Under the pieces are notes generated by a model that worked only from the letters and a program-made list of their open reading frames with translations, did not search any database and had not been told where the DNA came from. The translations under genes were made by a program, and so were the position numbers. From positions 24,379,491-24,443,490 of the forward strand of contig CM052361.1 in NCBI GenBank assembly GCA_028551475.1: a DNA stretch of 64,000 nucleotides. Reading direction: 5' to 3'. Below are positions 47,661-57,075 of this stretch, one piece after another. How positions within the stretch are numbered: the first letter of the stretch is position 1; each line of letters begins with the position of its first letter. The stretch is from Casuarina equisetifolia. Taxonomy: Eukaryota > Streptophyta > Magnoliopsida > Fagales > Casuarinaceae.

Positions 47661-47960
47661 TTTCCTCTCTTTCACATAAACTCCACTCATCAATAATTTT
47701 GGATGATGATAATGCAGTGTGAGAAATCTATGGAGCCAAATAACTCGTTTGGAATTCCCAACAACTGAAGTTGTTGATCTCATGTTAAGTGACAATGAAT
47801 TGGAAACATATTCAAATTCAACACGAATAGCTGCGTGTTGAATCATCTCGCCATCTCAGTTCCAATGGCGTTCTTCGCGAAGGGGTTTATTATGCCAACC
47901 GGCGGTCGGGTTTAGCCGGCACGGGGTTTTGATAGCCTGAAAGTCTCTTCAAAAGAACAA
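47650..47960 (-). pseudogene. RBP fragment (intron 3 piece joined to exon 1), copy 3
   Basis: Positions 47660-47818 match RBP1 intron 3 (about 33860-34015) and then jump directly to exon 1 and upstream sequence (about 47822-47950). Exon 1 reads Met-Ala-Arg-stop. It lies upstream of and divergent to Y5. Confidence 0.82.
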
Positions 47961-48428
47961 GTTATCTCGATGACTGGTAATGAATCAATCTCTGACCATA
48001 TGACTTTCTTTTCATTACTGCGTATAAGGACATTAATATACAAATAATCTGCATTTAAATTTAAACTTTAATATTATTTTTGAAAGTTTATTTCTAACTA
48101 AAAGTCATTTTGAGTAATATAAAGCTTGTGTTATTATGTTTTTCATACTCTTTAATTAAGAACCAATTCATGTAAAAATCTGTAACAAGGTAGATCCTCA
48201 TTCATTTTATTCAACTTTTTGAACGTATGGGCAAAAAAAAAAAAAAAAAAAATGCTACACATCTTTTTATCCCTAATAACGTGACTTGAGAACTTACAAT
48301 GGAAATGCATATGTTCCTTCAAAGCCTTGTACATAAAGATGAAAGGATCTCAAAAAATAAATGAGAGATTTACCAAATAAGCAATTCAAGAAATGTCACG
48401 ACTGATATATATACCCAAAAGCTGTTAG

Positions 48429-48445
48429 TTCCCGCCACATTGGCT
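48429..48445 (+). promoter_or_regulatory. Conserved TTCCCGCCACATTGGCT block upstream of Y5
   Basis: Same block as before Y2 and Y6. It is 234 bp upstream of the Y5 ATG. Confidence 0.4.
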
Positions 48446-48662
48446 CTAAACTGATACAGTTAAACGAAACCCTTCTCATCTTCTCCTCCTTCATCTCCTC
48501 TTCGGTTGATATACAGTGCTCGTATATCTTTTGCTTTTGGACGTTAAAGCCTGGTATGTATCTCAACGAGTGAATCTTTTCTTTGTTTTCAGCTTCAACA
48601 TCTCTTGAATTGCTTACCAAAATTCTTGAAGTTTCGTAGCTTTTTGAGTAATCAAGTTCCAA

Positions 48663-48770
48663 ATGGGAAGCCCTCCCCTTGTTGTATATGATCTAACTCC
48701 TGACGACGGGATCATTCTGTGCCCAAATTGCCGTACCCATATTGCTCGTGACCGAGACTTAATTCACAGG
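48663..48770 (+). pseudogene. Yippee-like copy Y5, exon 1 only
   Basis: Exon 1 is intact (MGSPPLVVYDL..., pair CPNC, GTAAC donor) and is followed by an intron-1 sequence very close to that of Y4. At about 49125, just after a T-run and TTTACAG, the sequence switches to RBP 3' flank. Exons 2-5 are missing, so no CVQC pair can be made. The upstream region still has the TTCCCGCC-CACATTGG block. Confidence 0.85.
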
Positions 48771-49226
48771 GTAACAACTCTCCCTTAGATCTTTCGAGGT
48801 TTTCTTGGATGGCCCAATAGATGAAAAGAAGGGTTTCCAGAAATAACATTTTGAACATGGTTGGATTATTTCTGAATTTGAATGTTCTTGGATGGATATT
48901 GAACCATTCGAAAGGACCTTTTGACTTAACATTTACGAATCCAAAAGCATCATTCTTGGTTCATATTTGAATATTTTATCTATTTTTTGCGCACTTAAAA
49001 GTATCACAATCATGAACTAGTGTTTGAAGATGCTTTTCAATTTCCATGATTAAGAAACAAGACAGGGGTTGCTACTTCATTGTTTTTTTTTACAGAAATT
49101 TATCATTTTCTATTGTCTTATAATTGTTTATACAATTAATTGAAATCAAAACTGTTTTACAGAGAAATAATATGTTATTAATCATTCTACACTGACTGAT
49201 ATGAGGCATTAAAATGTGCCTTCTAA

Positions 49227-51276
49227 TCAGGAGGTAGCACCTTCAGTTCCACTTGTGTTGGCAACTTCAACAAAAATCAGCCTTCCATCAACTACCTGTC
49301 CGAAGGATAGACACAAATCTTGAATAAATAAGAACAGAAGGTGCTTTGAATAACGTTAGCTCTGTAATCAACCACAAAACATAGAAATGTTAATGCCATT
49401 TGGGTGTTTTACAGCATATCTTGGAAGGGGGTTGAAGATCCAACTCGTTCACAAAGGGCTTGAAAACACAAGGAAAAATAAAGATATCCTGCAGAAGTAC
49501 AGGGCAATTTCTTGTAGGGTAGAAAGGAACTACATGAGATGGAAAGGCATTTCAGTCTGGTGTTATTCTAGTTAAAGCATGCCATAGTCAGACGTTTCTT
49601 CATAGACATAAGCAATGAGCTTATCCTTTACAGAAAGATTGTCCCCAGCAAATATATACAAAGGAAAAAGAGACTGCAAAACAAATCTCTGAATGATACA
49701 TCATCGATAACACTGGCAACAAACAAAGATGGTTACAATGATGGGGGTACTATATAAGGAAAAAAGATTAAAGTTCCTTTCACTTTTATCACTATTCATT
49801 ATAAATGAAGATTTAAATAAAAACCATTACAAACTAATAGAATATACAACCAATAACTAAAAAGGAGACTCACAGTCACCGTGCTCCACAGGGGTTTTAT
49901 TAGAGATGTAGATTAAGGGATAAAAGGAAGAAGTGCTCCCACAATCTCTAGCCCGTTACTTAATAACCATTTTTAGCAGGCAACCAATACCCAAACCAGT
50001 AGGTTCTGACAGATGTGCTTTCTTCTTAAGCCATATACTAGCTAAGCTTGATTTTGTTCTTCCCCCACCATGAACATAAACTCCACTCATTAACAATTTT
50101 GGATGACAACAATGCACTATAAGAAAGAAACGAGGCCAAATACCTCGTATGGAATTCCTGACAACATAAAGTTGTCGGTCTCATCTTATCTGACACTGCA
50201 TTGGAAACACATTCAAAGTGGAATGATGTACTCAGGTAGAGGAAACGACTAGCACAACACTACATCAACCTTTAATACTATCAACAAATATGAATCAATT
50301 ACAGGTATAAAATCCAGATGACAACGCAATGCTGGTCTTGACTGTAATTCTTAGGCATTGGAAGTAAGTTCTAGTTCCTGTGAAAATGAGTCTTGGTGGA
50401 GGCAAGTTCTGGCATCTAATCCAGATATCGTACAGTGACTGAAAAAATCCCTTTCCTTTAACTAATTTAACTTGAATGCTAATCTTGAATGAGATTCAGG
50501 GGTATTGTACTAGACAGACTATAATAAATTTCGTCAAAACACTACCCAGTTACTTCTAAGAATGTTAACCCTATTGCGTGATAGCAACTCTCCTTTGTTT
50601 CCACTTTTCAAAGGTCATTGATCTTTAGGCTTCCTATTCCGGAAAACAAGGGATAATAAAGACGTTCTTTTTCTGAGAAAACCAGACAGATAGTTAATAA
50701 ATTTTTAACCAAAATAGAGTCCCCTCTTCTTGATGTGGATAAAACCCCAGCTGATTTAACTAGTAAATGGAACAATTAATCAGAAATGCGAAGGAAACTT
50801 GCTTAGAAAATTAGACAGATTGACCCCAAAGAACCATCTAGCAAGTTTATAGTGGATTTTCAGGAAAAAGAGAGATCTTACCCTGCCATTCATGGCCTCC
50901 AAAGCCTTCTGAGCCTGTGCCTCCGACTCGAACGATACAAAGCCAAAACCTTTGGGTCTTTGAGTTCTTGGGTCTTTAACTAACCTAGCTATATGTGCAA
51001 ATCAAACAATCCGGAAGCAAAAAGGGACCAATTATTGACAACCCAAAAAAATTAAAACAAAGAAAAGGGTAACGAATAAAGCATACCATCTGTAACTACC
51101 CCAAATGGCGAAAACAACCTCTTCAGTCGTTCATTTGTTGTGTAAAACGACATTCCTGAGAAGAAAAGCAAGAATCAAATACCATGGCTCTGAAGATAAA
51201 CCCATTTACGCGTGTGATTGTATTAGAGAGGGACAGTACTGCTTACGAATAGCTGCGTGTTGAATCTTTTTGCCAT
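49227..51276 (-). CDS. Small single-RRM RNA-binding protein, copy RBP3
   Basis: Complement join 49227-49295, 50882-50988, 51087-51155, 51240-51276 (93 aa). All four exons have exactly the lengths of RBP1 (37, 69, 107, 69 bp) and the same splice phases, including the A-GTACTG donor after 12 residues. RNP2 (QLFVSRMSF) and RNP1 (KGFGFVSF) are intact. The few amino-acid changes from RBP1 are conservative (for example VVTD for VVTE, ARLVKD for ARLIKD). No stop or frameshift was seen, so this is a second potentially working gene. It is divergent from Y6 with 855 bp between start codons. Confidence 0.84.
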
Positions 51277-51897
51277 CTCAGTTCCAAGGGCGTTCTTCGC
51301 GAAGGCGTTTATTATGCCAACCCCAGTTCGGGTGGTAATGAATCAAGCTCTGAACATATGACCTTCTTGAGCTACATTTTTTCTTCTTCTTTTCATTACT
51401 GTATATAAAAACATTAATTTACAAATAATCAAGAATTCAGGGGAAAGAAAAATGAACGTCTCAAAACTATTTATAGTTCCTCACCTTTTTTTTATAAATA
51501 ATCTATAGTTTGATGTTTGTGTAGAGAACTAGATAATGTTTAATTTACCTTATTTTGAACATATCCCTTTACTCTAAATGTAATAAAATATTTTTAATGA
51601 AAATTTAAACTCTAATATTATTTTAAAAAACTTATTTCTAACTGAAAGTCAATTTGAGAGTATAAAAACAATTTACAAACAAGATTTGAGTATTATAAAG
51701 CTTGTATTATTATGTTTTTCATGCTCTTTAGTTAAAAACTAATTCATGTCAAAATCTGTAATAAGATAGATCCTCATGGGCAAGAAAAAGAAAAAGCCTT
51801 GGACATAAAGATGATTTACTAGATAAGCAATGAGAGATTTGCCAGATAAGCAATTCAAGAAATGTCACAACTGCTATATATACCCAAAAGCTGTTAG

Positions 51898-51914
51898 TTC
51901 CCGCCACATTGGCT
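51898..51914 (+). promoter_or_regulatory. Conserved TTCCCGCCACATTGGCT block upstream of Y6
   Basis: Identical to the block before Y5. It lies in the interval between RBP3 and Y6 start codons and could serve both genes. Confidence 0.4.
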
Positions 51915-52131
51915 TTAAACTGGTACAGTTAAACGAAACCTTTCTAGTCTTCCCCTCCTTCATCTCCTCTTCGCTTGATATACACTGCTTGTATATCTTT
52001 TGCTTTTGGACGTCATAGCCTGGTACGTATATCAACGAATGAATCTTTTCTTTGTTTTCAGCTTCAACATCTCTTGAATTGCTTACCAAAATTCTTGAAC
52101 TTTCGTAGCTTTTTGAGTATTCAAGTTCCAA

Positions 52132-53280
52132 ATGGGAAGCTATCACCTTGTTGTATATGATCTAACTCCTGCCGAAGGGATCATTATGTGCCCACAGTGC
52201 CGTACCCATATTGCACGTGACCGAGACGTAGCTGCATTGGTAACAACTCTCCCTTAAATTTCTGTTGCTTTATTAGATCTTCAGGGTTTTCTTGGATAGT
52301 CTACTGGATAAAGGGAAAGGTTGCAGGAAATAGCATTTGTGAATTTGATTGTTCTTGGATGGATTTTGAACCATTTGAAAGGACCTTTTGATTCAAAGCA
52401 TGTTCTTGGTTTATATTTGAAGATATTACTTGTTTTTGGCGCATTCAAAAGTATCATATCAATGAACTAGTGTTTGAAGATGCTTTTGGATGTCATTGTA
52501 GGCTTTAAATGCTTCAATTTCCATGGCCAAGAAACAAAAACAGGGTTTGCTACTTCATTGTTTTGTACAGAAATTTATCATTTTCTATGCCATGCATAAA
52601 CATTGTTTATAAAATAGGAAAATCCTATTATCTTATATTTGTTCCTAATTGTTTCTACAGGATGTATTGGGCATCACCTATGAGAGAGTGTAAGATGTTA
52701 TTCAAACAACTTTAGTTTTAATCATTCTATTTATTCATCTTTATCTATGCTTTGGTATACAAGTAATTTTAAAAACTATAGTTTTCATCTTCATACCTCA
52801 TTCCATCTTAATCTCTTCTTTCATATGCCTCCATTAGAGATTATAATTCCTTGTTTGATTTGTAGTGTGAATGTGATCGTTGATGGTCCACAACATTATT
52901 GGGGGAGTAATAACAATACATTAGCAAATATCTATTGTGTACAATGCCGTATGCACTTGGGCACCAAAATTGTACGTCTCTAATTTATTCTTTGAGATTT
53001 TTTCATTTTTATGATCAAAGAATTCTAATTAATTCTTTATGTTCAGGTTCAATGTGTAGATCAATCCCAAGAAGGAAGATATGCATTTCTATTGTAAGCT
53101 CTCAAGTCATGTTATTAAGAGAAAAATACCAACCAAATAAGAAAAACAAAAACACCAAGCTACACTAAATGAAATTTTGATTTCTTATATGAATGATTAT
53201 TGCAGCTTGATCCTTATTTTTTTCTTTCCAGCTCCACAAGACTTTTATATTGGACTGGGCTATGGCTACACCAGTTTTAA
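52132..53280 (+). CDS. Yippee-like CxxC zinc-binding protein, copy Y6
   Basis: Join 52132-52239, 52661-52689, 52866-52971, 53047-53093, 53232-53280 (112 aa). It has the same exon lengths as Y2 and Y3. Pairs are CPQC and CVQC; the core is ERVVNVIVDG. The C-terminus is FSTRLLYWTGLWLHQF-stop, where the usual WDGQELRQI is altered. The intron 4 acceptor region has lost the CAACACGTCTG block, but CTTTCCAG still keeps frame. With RBP3 it forms the second complete divergent pair of the array. Confidence 0.64.
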
Positions 53281-53433
53281 TATGGGGAAATCAGCCTACA
53301 ACATACAAGAGGGCCGATCCTATGAATAAATATCCTTTGAAGCTCGTCATCTGAAAATCATTCAACATGCAATTTACAACCCGGATTTCTTCCCTTTTAT
53401 TTTTTTCCACCCCATCTTGTAACATCACCCTTT

Positions 53434-53620
53434 GTCATTACTCTAAGGGTTAGATGAGACATCGAAATTGCTTTTGCTGGGTGTTTTTTTTTTTTTGAAA
53501 TTGCTGATGTGAAATTCATGAATCAAAATGCCACCTAATTGATGTACAAATTTGATTCTTGCTTCTAGGATGTTTTGTTCTGAAAATCATGGTATCAAAT
53601 TGGAATGATGTTAGAATGTT
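53434..53620. repeat. Foldback element left arm behind Y6
   Basis: Matches 37060-37200 (CTCTAAGGGTTAGATGAGACATCGAAATTGC...GATGTACAAATTTGA). No right arm found nearby. Confidence 0.72.
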
Positions 53621-53837
53621 TTTGGATTATTTTTGATGTGTGGTTTTTCTTCTCTTACAAAATGTTGAATAAGATGAATGGTTTTACCTTATTACAAGTT
53701 TTGACACAATTTTTTTCCAATTAAAGAAAATAAAGAATAGAGTGACATAAGTCTCATATTGCTTAAATTTCATCTGAAAATTCCCCCATATTAAATCTGC
53801 CTTGGCTTTTTACATTCCACAAGGAACTTTAACTGGA

Positions 53838-54130
53838 TGTTGCTGCGAGGTGGGCAGTTCTTGGCTGGGGGCGCGGCGTTTAGGTGGAACATAAATGGGA
53901 TTTGGATTTTAAGGTCTGAATTTGGACTTGTGGGAGGAATAATCCCTGGAAACCAGGAGAGGAGACGGTAGAAGCTTTCTCTGAACTGCCAAACTAATTA
54001 ATTTTCATTCATGAAGGTCCCTTGATCATTACACACAGTATAAAATGTAAAGGACAATAGGAACTTGGGCTTACAATAACACGGGCCTGACACAACAAGA
54101 GGGCCTAGACTTAGACCTATAACATTCCAT
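53838..54130. repeat. Array segment shared with 43736-43905
   Basis: See the partner entry. This copy is longer and contains an extra stretch around 53900-53950. Confidence 0.68.
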
Positions 54131-54412
54131 CTTCCATTAAAGAAAACCTTGGGCTCAAAGTTTTATCCCCCATACACATCATTAGTTCTTAAAACAAATC
54201 CTAATAACTAAAAACACTAATGTTATTCTAATAAGAGACATTTATTTACCAAGCTTAAAAGCAAAAGCTTATTTTGCCCCATTTAGATTTGTTTATTGGA
54301 ATGCACGATGGAGATGGTCTAATGGTCTTACTCACTTATAAGATTAAAGCAAAAGAACAAAGCTAAATTGAAAAATAAATAAATAAATAAAATTGATTGA
54401 AGTTATGTTCAA

Positions 54413-54550
54413 AGTGACTACATTTTAAGAGGTTCCAAGACAGAATAGAGAACCAAGAATGTGAAGGAAAAAAAGTGCTTTCCCACGTCCAATCATGAAA
54501 TCTTTGCATTGCATTTTTATAAGTTTACTAGCTTAAGCTTTTGCCAATCA
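54413..54550. repeat. Array boundary repeat, copy 3
   Basis: Copy of the block at 31985-32110 and 38097-38220, followed by the same downstream order (RBP 3' flank) as in unit 1. Confidence 0.78.
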
Positions 54551-55239
54551 TTTGGAATTGAACATCTCTCACTTTAACTTACAAAAGGCATTAAAATGTT
54601 GAAGAGGTGCCCCCTCAAAACTCAACTTAACTCCACGGAACCACAAAAGCAACTATTAAGGTTCAAGCAAGTAGTTTGCTTTTGGAAGGTCATAAAAATT
54701 AGAGTGTTATTCATTGAAGTTTTATTTCTTGAAAATGAGTTTGCAAAGAGACAGCAAATACTCAATCTTAAAGAAGATTCCTAAATAAAATCTAGGTAGT
54801 GTGAAGAAATTCAAATCAAATATTTTAACATAACCTTTTATAGTTAATGTGAATAGGTTTCATCACGGGATTAATACATTCACTTGAAAATCACCTTTGA
54901 TTACAAATTTAGGTATGTGAATTGTCTCTTAAACCTAAGTTTTATATACCATGTAAGAAAACTTATTTTTTTTTATTAAAACTAATTTTCATAAAGAACA
55001 TGTATTTCATTCTAAAGAAAACTCCCAATTAAAATTTAAGTATTGTGAATATAAACCATTTTTATTAGTTTCGTTGCATCAAGAAAATGTAGGTAGATGA
55101 ATAAAATAAATGCATACTTAAAATTAAGGTCACTGCATACATACACTACATACCATTTGAAAGAGTTCTTTTTTATTTTCTTTGCGGGGTAGTGGTAACT
55201 CCCCTTGAAATCAAAAATGTTTAAGAGAGAAACAATATA

Positions 55240-55531
55240 TTACTAGTCGTCTGACACTAGAACTCAAGGCATTTGTTATAAGCTATCTATAGGAGGCATT
55301 ATAATGAGCCTTCTAATCAAAACGTAGCACCTTCTATTCCACTTGCCTTTTCAACTTCAACAAAAACAGCCTTCCATCAACTACCTGTTCAAAGGATAAA
55401 CACAAAGCTTGAATAAACCACAAAACGCAGGAATTCTAATGCCATTTGGGTGTTTGATAGCATATCCTGGAAGGGGGTTGAAGATCCAACTCGTTCACAT
55501 CGAGCTTGAAAACACAAGGAAAAGTAAAGAT
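55240..55531 (-). pseudogene. RBP last-exon fragment, copy 4, right end of the array
   Basis: Positions about 55320-55387 match RBP1 exon 4, with a one-base loss (GGCTGTTTTTG against GGCTGATTTTTG) that breaks the frame. Similarity to unit 1 continues into intron 3 and stops at about 55531, which I take as the right border of the array. Confidence 0.8.
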
Positions 55532-55929
55532 AGCATTCGAAGACTTTGGCAAGTTCAAGGAACAGCAAAATATCTTGCCGCATTATGGCCAAGGGTAATT
55601 CTAGAGAAATGGTAAACGTGACGGTGTCTAAGATATCAATTCAGAATAAAGGTTCTATTATTTATACAGCAAATACAAAACACCGAGCCAAATTAGGTTT
55701 TACAGCCTTTTCATCCAAACGGCCAAATCCAGCAACTTTTACAGATTACTATAATCTAGAGTGCCTATAGACGGATAATTGCTAGCTGATGGTAGCAGAA
55801 GTCCTAGAGGCAAAGACCAGCATGGATCATTGGGCAAAGTTGCTCAGTTATTAATTCAATGGCAGCCACAAAGAAGTTTAAAGCAATATCAGGGACAAGT
55901 ATTAAGCCATGTAAGTTGCTGATATCTTA
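55532..55929. other. Spacer between the array and the chimeric pseudogene
   Basis: About 400 bp that match neither side. No gene recognised. Confidence 0.5.
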
Positions 55930-57075
55930 CACGGAACAAACAGCTGAAACATCAACTGGTGGACCTCCCTCTATTGTATAAACTATCTCTGAGACAAAAG
56001 GTGCAAGATCTCCCTTATACAATTGCAGAGCTTGCCTGAAAAGCATGGAACAAGAAATAATGAATGAGACCATCTGTATCCCCACTTCAGAGGAGTGAGA
56101 CAGAGAACTTCTAGAGCAACCTGTCTGAAACTTTGTAAGCAAAACATAAAGTTGACATCCTTAAACTCCACCCAAGCTTGTGCATAGTGCTCCATCCGAA
56201 GCAAAGCATGTCCCCATGCATTCCACACAGGAACATCATCAATCTCAAGGAACCCAACTTTCATAAGCTCAAAACCATTAAAGACCACAGGCCTGAACGA
56301 GGACAATCTACAGGCATAATGTTCACCTTACACTTTTTGCAAGTATGTGCAGCCTTGCTTGTCTCGTTCATATACAATCAATCTGTCATGGAGACGTGCA
56401 GATGACTCCTTATCAGCAATATTATCAAGAGAAGCAACGATTCCCAACCCCAAGAGGCTTTGAAGCAGCTCAGCGCATCCTAGCCAGATGTCTGCCTGCG
56501 TGAGAAGTTCAGATAACTCATCCGTGGATTGACTACACATACTGGAGCTACCAGCATCAGATGATGCAGCATCAGATGATGCAGCATCAGATGATGCAGC
56601 ATCAGATGATGCATCATCAGCATCCCTACTTCTTTCATAATTGCTCGACAAATCACTAACCCCTGTAAGCTTTTTCAGGATGGACCTACAATACACTAGT
56701 CCCTGATATGCAACAGAGAAACCGTCAATCAGTATTAAAAGCTAAACGGCAACCTAAAGAAAATCAGACAATGATGCCATAAGCCATCAGTACAGAAGGC
56801 AGTAAAAAGTCCACGCCATTGCCCCTAGTTTGAATTTGGGATTTGGAATGACTAGCATGATGCACAAAGATAGTAGAAACCATTACTTCGAGTCACTTTG
56901 ACTCCAGGGGACGGGAAAAGGTAAATACCTGTACAATCGTCCCTATGGCACGGTATGCACAACCAATTGTTTCCATTGATGCAGCCTCAGGCAACCGTTG
57001 GGAGCTCGATACATTCTTCATCTGATCAATACACAAGTCCAGGGCATGTCCAGCCTGAACAAGTTCAGAAAATGG
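55930..57075 (-). pseudogene. ZFYVE26-like (At2g25730-type) gene fragment
   Basis: Exon-like blocks on the minus strand, in gene order: about 56925-57075 (ELVQAGHALDLCIDQ...QRLPEAASMETIG), 56328-56696 (TGVSDLSSNYERSRD...STDELSELLTQADIW), about 56160-56240 (VPVWNAWGHALLRMEHYAQA) and 55930-56035 (QALQLYKGDLAPF...EGGPPVDVSAV). These fit, from memory, the C-terminal part of the large plant protein related to animal ZFYVE26/spastizin, a membrane-trafficking factor. Breaks: the donor after VEFK is lost, exon junctions are out of frame, and neither the start nor the end of the gene is present. A 15-bp unit is repeated within the second block. Confidence 0.72.
56563..56622. repeat. 15-bp unit repeated four times
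   Basis: AGCATCAGATGATGC repeats in tandem and codes on the minus strand for repeated ASSDA. It is an in-frame expansion inside the ZFYVE26-like remnant. Confidence 0.9.

Noticed and set aside
55532..55929. Helitron 3' end left of the chimeric pseudogene
   Set aside because: CTAG words and a weak GGCAAG/CTTGCC inverted repeat exist, but no convincing CTRR end with hairpin and A/T target was found.
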